From Triatoma infestans (lineage: Eukaryota; Arthropoda; Insecta; Hemiptera; Reduviidae): 64,000 nt of DNA. Numbering within the stretch: the stretch's first letter is position 1; each line of letters begins with the position of its first letter. Positions 34,721-46,440 of this stretch are shown here, piece after piece. Where the stretch lies: contig JAAEAF010000623.1 in assembly GCA_011037195.1 (NCBI GenBank), positions 62,001 to 126,000 on the forward strand, read 5' to 3'. Under the pieces are notes generated by a model. It had not been told where the DNA came from. It did no database searches and saw nothing but the letters and a program-made list of their open reading frames with translations. Position numbers and translations under genes: made by a program.

Positions 34721-35839
34721 GAGGCGGATGGTATATGTCATTTAATATTCTGTCTTTAAAAAGAATTTATCGATCAGAAGTAAAAATGTGATTTGCGATA
34801 TGAAAAAAAGTCGTACGGGTATTATTATTATACTATATATATTATTTTATATTATATATAAAAGAAAAAAATTATATCCTGTTCATAAAGTGGTGGGAGA
34901 AAGTAAACGTTTGGAAGAAGATTGTACAAAGATTAGTTCCAACGTTAATTTATCTTACAGCATAGAGATTGTGCCACAGTACTGAGTACACAAACATAAA
35001 TGGTATCTTTGTAGAAAGTTTGATATCTATCTATTTGTGTAGTGCGTATTTGTGTGCATGCAAGGAGCTCTACAAGAAGAAGAAGAAGTACGAAGAAGAA
35101 ATCTCTTTGTCTGAATGAAAAATTGGGCAGTAAACTTAGTATAAGAGAAGAGAACCCTAGAATACTAGTGGATGCTGTGAAGTTAAAGTAATCCTTGTGA
35201 GAAAGAAAAAAAAAAGTAAGAGGTAGGAGTACGGGAGAGTGGAAAGAAGGTGAGGCAACCTATCAACTAACTACTCTGGGCTGTCTGCCATAGTTTGGGA
35301 TAGACCCCATTTTAAAAAAAACATACAGACATAGACACACTTTCTGGGAGGATGAAAGTCGTAACTTTTGCACAATCATCTACTGTGATTCTACTATTAC
35401 ACACACACACATATATTCCTACCCACTTATATATCCATCTGGAAAGAATGGAAAGAGAAGACATTTTATACAGGAGCTATATATATATCTAAACGTTCTT
35501 GGGGTAAAAGTAAAGTCATTTCAACAGAAAAATAATATAAGAAAATAGTCGGGATCCACAGAGGGTGGTGGGTGGAACCATGTGTCTGCCTGAGTGGGAT
35601 AGTGTACCGGGAGATATACCCCACCACCATCTAACTACACGACACACATAATAGTCCCTCCCCACCTCTTTCACTCTCTTACAAACACATGGACGTCGAT
35701 AGAAAGTCGAAGCGAAGGATACTCCTAAAGGTACTAGAAATGATACACTAGAAATTGTCCAACTACCACGCAAGCTCAGTACTGTAAGAACACATTGCTC
35801 TGGTGTTTTTTTTTTTTTTTTTTAACGGTGTTTTTTTTA
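34721..35839. other. Noncoding stretch
   Basis: It contains GAAGAA-rich, CA-rich and TA-rich short runs and a T run at about 35805-35823. No gene recognised. Confidence 0.45.
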
Positions 35840-36110
35840 TTTTCACTTGTCTTACTGCCGTAAAAGAAAGTATCGAGACCGTGTCAAAATCATTTGATAT
35901 TCCATTTAGGACTCCCACCATCGCATCAGATACGAAGGTTTCAATCGAAATCCATCAACCGAAAGTGCAACTTTACCCCCCAATTTATCGCGATTATCTT
36001 GAAAATGGCCCCAACGATTTTCCTTAAACTTCGTACATAGCAGCTTGGGCTTATTATCTTTATCGGGAAAACATTTTTTGGGAAAATGTGTTGGCTCTAT
36101 TATTTGGGTG
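35840..36110 (+). repeat. CCGGAAGT-family fragment, copy O
   Basis: Plus orientation: 'gatattccatttaggactcc' (about 35896), 'catcgcatcagatacgaagg', 'catcaaccgaaagtgcaact' (about 35952), 'ttgaaaatggccccaacgat' and 'cttaaacttcgtacatagca'. Confidence 0.65.
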
Positions 36111-37319
36111 GGTCTAGGAGATCTGCGAGTTAGGCTTGAATTTAATTAGCCATTACAAGCCAATCTAGATGTTGACAAGAATTCTTTTATCAACGTTCTG
36201 TTGATTTTTTCTTTTACTGACAAGTGTGTTTGTGCAAGCCTAGAGAAGATGGTAAGCAATTTTCTTTCTTTGTAAAACAAAAAAGAAAACCTTCACTCAA
36301 TTTTCCTGATTTTCTTTTTTCTTCTATGTTTCTTTTTAAAAAATCAATTCTCATTTAACTTTCCTTTCGGCTGAAAAGTGTTGAGAGAAGAGATGTTGAC
36401 AAAAGGTTTGTTAAAGTTTAAAGAACAAAAAAATAAACCTTTCTTTGTTCTTCTCTCTACTACTTTCCATGACCTTTTACAAGAAAGTATGTTTTTTTTT
36501 TTGTTCTAAAGAAAGTAATCTCACTTAAAGCCTACTTTGTTTTTTCTCGGCTCAGGATAGGATTTTGGTAGAGGTGAATTCTTTAAGTTATAGATCTCTT
36601 TATAACTTATAATCTAGACTAACGAAACACAAAAAGTCTACAGATTTCTAATATCCTTGCTTTAGAATATAAGTCCAGATACGTCGGACCCTCCAGCAAA
36701 TCCTTCGGAGGCCTCCAAATGCACTTAGACCACAGATGGGGACGATTGTGCACCCCGGTTTCATCAAACAACAGTCTTATTATTTCAGAAATAATTTTTT
36801 CAATGCCAGGTCCAACCGCCAATCTTTTTACAGAGTGCATTCTCAAGGTCCTTGGCAGTAATCCTCCTTAGTTCAGCTTTCTCTCTACCGAAGTTTACGA
36901 CTGTTGGAGCGTACTGCGCTCCCTAGGAATACTTAAAGTGCTTTTTCCCATTCAACATTCCTTTCCATAATGGCTTTGGCTTTATTGCGAACCATTTGTT
37001 ATTGGTCATACAAGCAACACTAAGAGAGAGGTCGCAAAAAGTTTAAGACCAGTATTTTGGGGGGGGGGGAATTTGTTCGCGTCCCAGATTGTTCTCACGA
37101 GCCACCTGGATATCCAACTAAACGAACATCAGTCGCCAATGCAGACTCTTTTTACTGGGTCGCGCGACATAGAATTGCTGAATAATAGGCGAAGTCATTG
37201 CGTATGGAGACACTGGAAGAACGCATGTGTAGCCCCCCTCTCTCCTATTGGCCTCACATTTCATTTAATTGCTTCCAGTCCTGATATGTATATATATTAG
37301 CCCTGGTAATATATACAGA
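36111..37319. other. Noncoding stretch
   Basis: No gene recognised. A G tract lies at about 37061-37069. Frames near 36619-36846 and 37073-37300 have no recognisable domain. Confidence 0.45.
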
Positions 37320-37500
37320 AAGAAAATCATTTAATCGGAAGTGCGACTTTACAGAAAAGGTTTAAGAGTTCTTTGAAATTTTCTCGAAAATGGTTACTAC
37401 AATTTTCTTTAAAATTGGAATGCTTCATGCATTGATGGAAACGTATTGTTTTTATTTGCAACATTGTTTTTCTGAAAAAAAAAGAAGATTCCGCTCAGGT
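37320..37500 (+). repeat. CCGGAAGT-family fragment, copy P
   Basis: Plus orientation: 'ttaatcggaagtgcgacttt' (about 37332), 'attttctcgaaaatggttac' (about 37378), 'tttaaaattggaatgcttca' and 'gtttttatttgcaacattg'. Confidence 0.65.
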
Positions 37501-37927
37501 ATCACCTCTACAACTTTCTTTTATGGCCAGCCCAACTATACATTGTGAACGTTGCAACTTTTTATATGAAAAATGTTATTACATTGCATTAATTAAAGTA
37601 AGAAAAAATCTGAGTCTGTGTTGAACTTCTGTAGTGTGCGGACCAAAGTTCGAGCTCACTCGCAAGTAACAAACAGGCTTACTCATCATTTACTTTTACT
37701 AGTTATTTCTTTCTTTTTCTTTTAATTTCTTTCAATATTTTATTAAAATTTTAATTTAGTTTTTAAAAGTGGACACTTAGTTTGAAATTTTTTTTTTTTT
37801 CCTCTTATTTTTTATTCAAAAGTAAGTTTCGTTTTCTGCTTTTTTAAATTTTTTTTTTCTGTTCGTGTCTTGTATAAAGTGTAAATAAATTTGTATTATT
37901 GTGTATATAATTTATTGAATTTGCAAA

Positions 37928-39313
37928 ATGACCGACAATAGTGGAGGGCAATTGGGTATTCCACCAGATATAGAACAAATGAATTATGAGGTAACTATGG
38001 AATTAGAAGGTAAGAAAAATATAATTTCAATAAATCCAGAGAATAGTGGTATTCTAAATAAGCATAATTCCAGACCGAATATCTTTATGGAATATAGAAC
38101 AAGTGATGTGGGCCCATTTTATATTTTAATTGAAAGTAGAGATAAAGACAAGAAGGGTATTTCCAGGGTACACCCTATGTCTATTGGGAAATTTTTACAT
38201 ATTAATCACCCAGAAATAGCAAATAGTATAATCTCAATTAAAAAACTGGGCATAAACAGATTGAGAATTGAGTTTAATAATAGCGTATCTGCGAATAAAT
38301 TAATGGGAAGTGCAATATTAAAAGAGAAAGGTCTAGATGCTTACATTCCTAGATATTTATTGCAAAGGAGGGGAGTTATAAGGGGAGTAGATACTGAGCT
38401 AACTGAAGGTGAAATTAAGGATGTTATAAGGGGTCCACCTGGGGTAAATTATGAAATAATTGATTTACGAAGATTGAAACGTAGAATAGTGGATAAAGAT
38501 ACAAAAGAGGCTAAGTTAATACCCACTCAGTCTATTTTGGTTACTGTAAGAGGTCAACAGTTGCCTCAGAATGTATATATTCACTATGTTAGATGTGAAG
38601 TACATAATTACATACAGAATGTAATTCAATGCAAAAAGTGTTTGAGGTTTGGCCACTTCCAGGACCAGTGTAAGGGTTCCGTTAGATGTACAAAATGTGG
38701 AAATAGACACGACCCTAAAGAATGTGATACCACAGCGACAAAATGTATAAATTGTAAAGGAACTAATCACTTGGCCTCTGATCAAAAACTATGTCCGCGA
38801 TTTAAAAAGGAGAAACTTATAAAACAAATAATGGCGGAAAGTAATATTTCTTATTTAGATGCGAAAAACTTTTTTGATAATGGGAACTCATTCTCTGCCA
38901 TTGCAGGGAAAGATGCCCCAAATATAGATGATTTGAAAGATTTTCCTATTTTTAACAAAAATATGGGCGGTAATGATAGATCTTTTGCTACTACCGTTTC
39001 ATATAGAAGGGCGACAAAAAGACATAGATTATTGTCACCTAACTTTGACAAACAAGAAATAAACAATTTATTAATCGGTGAAGAGGTGAAAAAAAATGTC
39101 CCAGGCGGCATTATACCCCAAAATCCTTATCGCCCGAATGAAGTAAGTAAATTGAAGGAAACTCTTCAAAACAATGAAAATTTGGATATAGTTTTTGAAG
39201 CGGTATACTCTATCATAAAGAGTGTTAACCCGATAGAATTAAATGAAATTTCCGATGAGGTTTTGAAAAATATGATAAAAGAAAGAGTGATTAATTTAAA
39301 TGAGGCTATATAG
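37928..39313 (+). CDS. LINE ORF1: Gag-like zinc-knuckle RNA-binding protein
   Basis: 461 codons from ATG 37928 (AAA ATG ACC, the first ATG of the open frame) to TAG. An acidic N-terminus precedes an RRM-like central region (VGPFYILIESRDKDKK, INRLRIEFNNSVSANKLM). Three zinc knuckles follow at about 235-295: CKKCLRFGHFQDQC (CX2CX4HX4C), CTKCGNRHDPKEC (CX2CX3HX4C) and CINCKGTNHLASDQKLC (CX2CX4HX6C). A hydrophilic C-terminus includes RRATKRHRLLSPNF. This arrangement is standard for Jockey/I ORF1 proteins, which coat element RNA. The frame is uninterrupted. Confidence 0.88.
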   Translation: MTDNSGGQLGIPPDIEQMNYEVTMELEGKKNIISINPENSGILNKHNSRPNIFMEYRTSDVGPFYILIESRDKDKKGISRVHPMSIGKFLHINHPEIANSIISIKKLGINRLRIEFNNSVSANKLMGSAILKEKGLDAYIPRYLLQRRGVIRGVDTELTEGEIKDVIRGPPGVNYEIIDLRRLKRRIVDKDTKEAKLIPTQSILVTVRGQQLPQNVYIHYVRCEVHNYIQNVIQCKKCLRFGHFQDQCKGSVRCTKCGNRHDPKECDTTATKCINCKGTNHLASDQKLCPRFKKEKLIKQIMAESNISYLDAKNFFDNGNSFSAIAGKDAPNIDDLKDFPIFNKNMGGNDRSFATTVSYRRATKRHRLLSPNFDKQEINNLLIGEEVKKNVPGGIIPQNPYRPNEVSKLKETLQNNENLDIVFEAVYSIIKSVNPIELNEISDEVLKNMIKERVINLNEAI

Positions 39314-39409
39314 ATACAGATTTAACATAAAGCTTGTATCTAAGTGTAAATGAATTTTGTAAATAATTTAAATGTATATAGATAAATATTTTACCAAATT
39401 ATATGTATG

Positions 39410-39725
39410 TAACTGTACATATATGATTGAAAGTTGCATGAATGAGTGTATAAATTTCGCTTTATTGTGTATGTACCTAGGTTTGACTGTGCTGGAATGT
39501 ATGAGAATATATATTAAGTGTATATTTTCTGTACAGTGTATATATAATAATTTTAAAATTATATATTATTAGCTGTACATTAATGTGTAGGAGATGTGTG
39601 AATCAGAGTATAATTTTCATTTTATTACATATGTACATAGGTTTGTCTGTGAGTGAATGTGGAAGAATGTATATAGTGTGTAAATATGTTTTTAAATCAG
39701 TACAGTATAATATAATTATTGGTTG
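39410..39725 (+). repeat. Imperfect tandem duplication in the ORF1-ORF2 spacer
   Basis: Two units of about 155-165 bases (about 39410-39570 and 39572-39725) share 'ctgtacat', 'tttattgtgtatgtaccta' / 'tttattacatatgtacata', 'ggtttg', 'tgtaaa' and 'cagta' landmarks in the same order. Both are noncoding and AT-rich. Confidence 0.6.
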
Positions 39726-39822
39726 AAAATATTTATTTCATTTCCTTATTTATTACAGTTTATTTATTTAAACAAAAAAATAAAAAAAATAAAAAATATA
39801 TATATATATATATATTAGCTTT

Positions 39823-42268
39823 ATGAAATTACGTCCACTAAAAATTTTACAGTGGAATGCTAGATCCGCTATCTCTAACAAACAAAATTTAGAAGCTTGT
39901 TTAATGAATGAGGAAATAGATATTGCTATAATAAGTGAAACATGGTTCAAACCAAACATTAAAGTTGAATTTAAGGGATACAATGTCATAAGAATGGACC
40001 GAAAAGATGGAAAATCAGGTACGGCAATTTTAATTAAAACTATAGTTCCTTTCAAAGAAATTAAAAACTTACATAAGATAAAAGGTTTAATGGTAGTGGG
40101 AATAGAGGTCAACTTGTATAATAGTTTTAAATGTTCAATTATTTCTCTGTATAATTCACCTACGAATAATATAAGTAACCGAGAATGGGATAAATTGATA
40201 AAAAGTATTAATGGTCAGATAATATTAGCAGGGGACTTTAATGTACATAATGAAGTATTTGGTTCTAGTTATACAGATTCCAAAGGTCGCCAGTTACTAG
40301 ATGTAATACAAGATAATAATCTTGTGTACTTGAACGATGGGTCCCCTACCATTATTAAAAATATTAGACATAAAAATAGATCAGCTGTGGATCTTACGTT
40401 TTGTTCCCCAAATTTAGCTTCTAAATTTAAATGGAGTATTCTTGAGGATGATATGGGCTCAGATCACTATCCAATCATTATACAATCTAACTTAAATTTA
40501 ATTGAAAATACGAAAATACGTCCTTATTGTAAGTGGGACACAAAAAAGGCGGATTGGGATGTTTATAGAAATAATTTTAATTTAGAACAAGTAAATTCTT
40601 TAACTTATGAAGAATTTATTAGTGCAATTAATGACGCGTCTCAAAAAGCAATACCTCTAAAAAAAGAAATAAGATTTCAACGTGTTAAATGTTGGTGGAC
40701 GGAAGAATGCGCCACTAGCATTATAAAGAGAAAAGAGGCACTTAAAAGATATATGCAACACCCGGATAAAAATAACTATTTAGCATATAAAAGACAAACT
40801 GCCCTAACAAAAAAAGTTATCAAAAAACCAAAAAGGAATCATGGCAGCAATTTTGTCAAAATTTAAATAAAAATGTTTCTATAAAAATTATATGGAATAA
40901 AATTAAATCATTAGGAAACCAAACAATATGTAATACTATCTTGGAACAGGGTGAGTGGATTTATGATTTTTTGCATAAACTAGCTCCTGATTATGTTGTA
41001 AATAAAAGTGACTTAAATATTAATATTTCTGATAATAAACATTTTTTGTTGGAGCCATTTGAATTTAATGAACTTTCCTCTGTTTTTAAATTACAAGCAA
41101 ATAGTGCGCCTGGTATTGACCAGATTCAATATATTCTTATTTCTGAGCTTCCTTTTCCCTGTAAAGTAAAATTATTAAGTATGTATAACGAAATGTGGTT
41201 GAAGGGAGAATTCCCTTCACAATGGAGAAATTATGTTGTTTGCCCGATTTTAAAAGCTAACAAACCAAAAGAGAATTATCTGTTTTACAGACCAATCTCT
41301 TTAGCTTCATGTTTATTGAAAACATTAGAAAGATTGATTAAAAATAGAATTGTATGGTGGTTGGAGATAAACAATAAACTCCCAAAAACGCAGTACGGAT
41401 TCAGAAAACGAAAGTCAGTAAATGATTGCCAGATACAGTTAATAACGGATATTTTACAAGCCTATACTTCAAATAAGGTACTTCTAGCTCTTTTTCTGGA
41501 CTTTACCTCGGCATATGATGCTGTTCAAATGCCAATTTTAATAGCTAAAATGAGGATAGCGGGTTTACCCGAAAAATTTATTTCCAATATTATTAAATTA
41601 ATTTCGAATAGAAATATATATTTGAGAATAAACAATTCATTAATAGGCCCTAGAACTTCAAATTTAGGTCTTCCGCAGGGGAGTATTCTTTCGCCGATAT
41701 TATATTCTCTTTACACTGCGGATTTAGAAACTCTTTTTTCTAAAGAAATTAAAATATTACAATATGCAGACGATGTTTGCATTTATGTTATTAAATCTTC
41801 TTTTCAAGAATGTAAAAATTCGTTAGAAGCTGCATTGTTGAAACTTGAATCATGGATATTTGAAAATGGTTTAGAAATCTCGGAACAAAAGTCTGTTATT
41901 TGCCCATTTACAAAGAAAAGAAGGTTGCCTGTTTCCGATTCAATTACATTGGCAGGACGTACTTATCCATGCAAAAAATCCGCTAAGTTTCTTGGGGTCA
42001 TCCTTGATAAGACATTAAATTGGAAAGAACACATTAAAATGGTTGAGAAAAAAACAGAAAAATATTTCAACATTTTAAGAGCAGTCTCTCATCATAAATG
42101 GGGGGCTGACCCTGAGATCTCGTTACTCTACCATAGAGCCACTATAAGATCGGTGTTAGATTTTGGAGCTATGTTCTTCGGTATGGCAAAGAAAACAATT
42201 TTTAGGCCATTACAAATAATCCAAAATAAATGTTTAATATTATGTTTAGGTTTTCTACGTAGCACTCT
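39823..42268 (+). pseudogene. LINE ORF2 (endonuclease-RT) with one frameshift and missing 3' end
   Basis: Endonuclease from ATG 39823: LQWNARSAISNKQNLEAC, IAIISETWF, AGDFNVHNEVFGSSYTD, SAVDLTFC and DMGSDHYPIII, so the catalytic N, E, D/N and H positions are all present. A one-base indel in A-rich sequence near 40830-40845 shifts the frame. The RT then runs open: FYRPISLASCLLKTLERLI, QYGFRKRKSVNDCQIQ, LFLDFTSAYDAVQ, LGLPQGSILSPILYSLYTA and catalytic QYADDVCIYVI (about 41760). The coding sequence is severed after LCLGFLRST at 42268 by the LTR. TTG at 40941 is not a real start; the frame is open back to the frameshift. Confidence 0.88.
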
Positions 42269-44074
42269 GTCACGGGCATAATTCCTAAGTGACTCTGATG
42301 TGCCCACTCAGGTCGGCTGCATAGGGGTGGGGTATTGGACGCCACTTCGTTTAAATGGGCAAACGAAGAAATCCCAACAAAAAAAAATAAAACGTTAGGA
42401 TGAACAAAAAAAAATTGTGTTATTAAAAAGCGGTAATCCTGGTCAGGAAGGGTCATAAGAGAAATGTAAAGATGATGTGACGGGAAAGGCGGTTTACAAT
42501 ATCTTACCTTCAGTTATTCGCTGCTACAAGGCCTAGAGAAAATATGGTACTAGTACCTATTAAGAATGTCAATATTATACAAATAGGTATATACATAAAA
42601 TAAAGAAAAAGGTAGGTGAAAATAAAACCAATCTTTAAGTTGAAAACAAACACAAGTAATATTTATTATAAAAATAATGAAATGCCTAAATAAATGAATT
42701 TAATAATCTTCAGATTAATTATAAAGAAATAAATGTAAAGCTTCCTGAACGTAACTGGCTGATTGAATACAGAAACAAACTACAATTTCCTCTTCTTGAG
42801 GAACTAAACGTTAACAGAACGCAAAATAATATTTACACTTAAAAAAAAAAAATGATATCAATAAAGCCAGAAACAGATAAATAAATTCAAAAAAAAGCAT
42901 CTATTAGGTAAATTCATAATTTTCCTACCCATCTATAAAATTCGCTTCTTCCACTTTCATTTAATATTTAATTTAAATTCAGCTCTTTATTGGAAAATTC
43001 ATTAATAAGTTCCTATTCCTCGTTTACTTTACGATGATAGTAAAATGTAATTATTCTTAAAGTATACGCGAATAGACGAACTATATTATTTCGCAAATAT
43101 TTTAATTGCTGACCAAAATGAAAATGACATAAACTATCCGACGAATTTGGAAGAAACGTATTTAAACACTCTTATAATCTAAGGCCTTTAGGTACTGTAA
43201 ATATGATAGAGGTACACCTCTTTTAATTTTCCGTTATTTTTCTTGCAATTGAAAATGAACAGTTTACTGATAGCATGTAATTAACGAACTAAAATTGTTA
43301 TGTATCTAAAAATCAGCTTTTGTGACAACTGGAAATAAATCTATTTAAGTATGAATTCGATAATTTGCTTATCACAATGATATTTTGTTTATACGGGTAC
43401 TTTGTGGAAAGCCGATTACTAGTATTTTCTTTTCTTTCTTTTTTTGAAATTTAAATTAGATTTATATACGTTTTCTACGGAAAATACCAGTAGGAAAAAA
43501 TATATAGAGGCCTCTCTGGGCTATCTAAATGTTAATTATCACAAATAATTTTGGTTTAATGAAGATAGGTTGGCCAACCTGTTAGATTTCGCCTCAAGCT
43601 GCTTCTGGTGATTGTCAAGTCCGATCCGTCGTAGGTCTTGAGTGGAATTTTTTTCCCTTGTCTGTCGTCCAAACAGTCTCCTTTTAAATTCCTTGACCAC
43701 CAAAAATACACAAACCACCACTCACTAGTTCCTCAAAATCCAAATCCGTTATAAACTCGGTGTAAGTGTACAAGTAAATTTTAATAATTACTCATAGAAC
43801 AATTCAAAAATATGATTGAGGAGTGACATAGATCCGGCCAGGCCGTTTGCAGATTACATACTGCCCTATATTATTTTGAAGATAAAGAGCCAGCTCTCTT
43901 TAGTGCAAAGTTCGCCGTTGTTATTCAGTACTTTCTTCTATTGTTAAGAGTTATTTATGTTTCTATAAATAGTTATTTTTACTTTAATAAAGCTTATTTT
44001 TACAACTATTTTTTCTATTAAATTATTATTTCTATAAAATACATATAAATTTAATATTAAAAATACCCGTTACA
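42269..44074 (-). repeat. Long LTR of the minus-strand gypsy element
   Basis: The left end TGTCACGGG (42269) and right end CCCGTTACA (44066-44074) form imperfect TG...CA inverted termini 1.8 kb apart. Just outside the right end, read on the minus strand, lies a purine-rich tract ('ggggaaggcgg', within 44075-44100) followed by TGTAACGGG: a polypurine tract next to a 3' LTR. The pol gene of the same orientation ends about 115 bases farther. No second copy of this LTR is present in the window. Confidence 0.72.
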
Positions 44075-44189
44075 TTACCGCCTTCCCCGGGGAAAAGGAT
44101 TAAACCATTGTGTTTTAGAAGAGGATGAAAGCCTGGGTTTTGGAAAAGGAGGTACAGTTAAGGACCTTAATGGATTTGTCTTGGCTAGG

Positions 44190-46440
44190 CTGAATATCTT
44201 TTGAGTTCTGACACATGCCATCGCCCTAGTGAATGTCCTCTTTCATCTGCTAGCTCGTATACTACTGGAGAGATCTTATTGCTGATATAACACTTCTAAT
44301 ATTTCGGTGCTAGTTTTGCCGAGAAGTGCTTAGCTGCGTCAGACAGGACATGCGTCTTCTTCCAGACTGGTTCTCCTTCTTGGAATTCCTCTGGAGGTCG
44401 TCGGCGCAGATTATAATGTGAACGATTCCTTTCGTGAGCTGCCTTTAAGCGAGACTGCACCTCTTCACATATCTCTGGGAGCTTACTTAGCTGCTGTTGC
44501 CTCCGCTCCAGTGGATTATTTTCATTTTCTGGAAGTTCCACTTCTGTTCCTTTGCAGGTTATTTTTCTTCCATACGTCAAGAATGCTGGGGTATAGCCTG
44601 TGCTATCATGTTCGGCTGTCCGAAGCGCATAGCCAATTTCCGGCAAGTATTTGTCCCAATGCCTCTGATCGTTCTTAACGTATGACGCCATCATGGTTTT
44701 TATAACCTTGTTAATCCTCTCACAGGGGTTGCTTTGTGGGTGGTATGAAGGAGTGTAAAGTATCTTTACCTTAAATTGCTTCATGGCTTGTTTGAACTCT
44801 TTGCTGGAGTATTGTGATCCATTATCACAGACTATATATTTGGGCACCCCAAATACTAGAAATACATCAGCAATTAAGTGCTTCAGGACTGTTTTGCTTG
44901 TTGCTGTACGCAAGGGGTACAGAAATGCAAACTTGGTGAAGCAATCCGCAATGACCAGCAAGTTTTTATTCCCTTTGGTAGATCGCGGCAAAGGTCCGAT
45001 TAAGTCTGTGCATATCATCGACCAAGGGGCTTCTGGTACTCGATGTTGTCCCATGAGTCCTTGTGGTAGCCTTTGTTCCGATTTCATAGCTTGGCAAGTC
45101 TGGCACCATTGCACATATCTCTTCACGTCTGCTACCATTTTGGGCCAGTAATATATTTCAGCGATCCTTCTGTATGTCTTATGTATACCCAAGTGACCGG
45201 CTGTTGGCTGATCATGATATTCTTCGAGTATCGATATTCTCCGGTTACGAGGAACCACTTCTCTCCAGTTATCTTCGTCCAGGCGCCATGCTCTTTCGGT
45301 GGCTCGTACTCTTTTAAATAATCTCCCTCCCTGGACTCTCCATTGTGGGAATTTCTGCGGTTGTGCTTCCACCCTGGCCCGCATCTTCTCATACCACTTA
45401 TCTTGAGGTGTGCCTTCGAGTATGCATTGCAGCTGCTCTTCACCTACAGGATTGCGAGACAATGCATCAGCCACATGATTAAGTTTTCCGGCCCGATGGA
45501 CCAGTTGGAAATTATACTGTTGAAGCTTTAGGATCCATCTCGCTAGTCGACCAGTTGGGTCCTTAAGGTTTTGAAGCCACAACAAAGAGTAGTGGTCAGT
45601 AACGACTGTGAATTCAGATGCTTCCACATAAGGACGGAATTTCTCTATTGCCCATAGAACAGCTAGGCATTCTAATTCTGTCGCTGAGTAATTCCTTTCT
45701 TGTTTCGTCAACGTCCTGCTGGCGTAGGCAATAACCCGTTCTCCTTCAGGAAAGTTTTGAGTAAGAGTAGCTCCAAGACACGGTGGAGGCATCCGTCTGT
45801 ATAATGAACGGTTGAAGTCGGGGCCGGTGAGATCAGGGTTTCCTTTAGAGCGAGACAACTCTCATCCCATACCCATTTTATATTCTTCTTGAGTAGATGG
45901 CTAAGCGGTGATACAATTGTAGAAAACTCTGGTACGAATCTTCTGTACCATCCTGCGAGACCTATCTCCTTATCGGATTCTTCGGTGTAGGGTATCCTAC
46001 TAAACCTTCTCCGGATCTAAGTCCTCCTTGGTCCAATTTAGATATCTCAGTTCAGCCCTGCAGAACGATTCAAGGTGCTTCCTTGACGGCGAAATATCTC
46101 CCTGAGAACTTCCACATGTTGTCTGAAAGTCGGAGTACCAACGACGATGTCCAAGGTACACTTCTAGTTCTGGTCCCAGAACGTATCAATCATCTCTGCT
46201 CGCTGGGCTGTTATAACCGAAAGGTAGCTTCGAAACTGGAACAATCCTCGGCCTGGAACGGTAAATGCTGTGTATTCTTTTGAATGCTCCGCCATTGGAA
46301 TCTGCCAATACTTTATGTCCAAGCTGGATAGAACCGAGTCTCGCAAACGATCTAACTCTCGGGAGTACGAGTCTCTCTTTGTAATTCAGTTTGCGAGTCT
46401 ACGCAGAACCTATATGATAAATAGTAATTTTAATAGAAGT
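44190..46440 (-). pseudogene. Ty3/gypsy Pol (RT-RNase H-integrase), decayed
   Basis: Reading on the minus strand from about 46440: degenerate RT (SSLDIKYWQIPMAEHSKEYT at about 46320, RT thumb WYRRFVPEFSTIVSPLSHLL at about 45940), a frameshift near 45790-45860, RNase H (VIAYASRTLTKQERNYSATE, FTVVTDHYSLLWLQNLKDPT), integrase zinc finger (GHLGIHKTY...CQTC), and the DDE core with CTDLIGPL, VCDNGSQYSS and NPCERINKVIK. The 520-codon open part (45858-44296) ends at a premature TAG, after which GRWHVSELK-like coding continues to about 44190. The catalytic RT YxDD motif is not readable. There is no gag upstream. Confidence 0.85.

Larger units (their letters stand above)
37600..42268 (+). mobile_element. 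Jockey-type LINE, interrupted by a gypsy LTR
   Basis: 5' UTR (from about 37600, start uncertain), ORF1 (37928-39313), a 509-base spacer, and ORF2 (39823 onward) that is cut at 42268 where a TGTCACGGG LTR terminus begins. The gag-like ORF1 with three zinc knuckles and the APE-EN/RT ORF2 define a Jockey-superfamily element. The missing 3' part (end of ORF2 and 3' UTR) was not found on the far side of the gypsy remnants. Confidence 0.88.
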
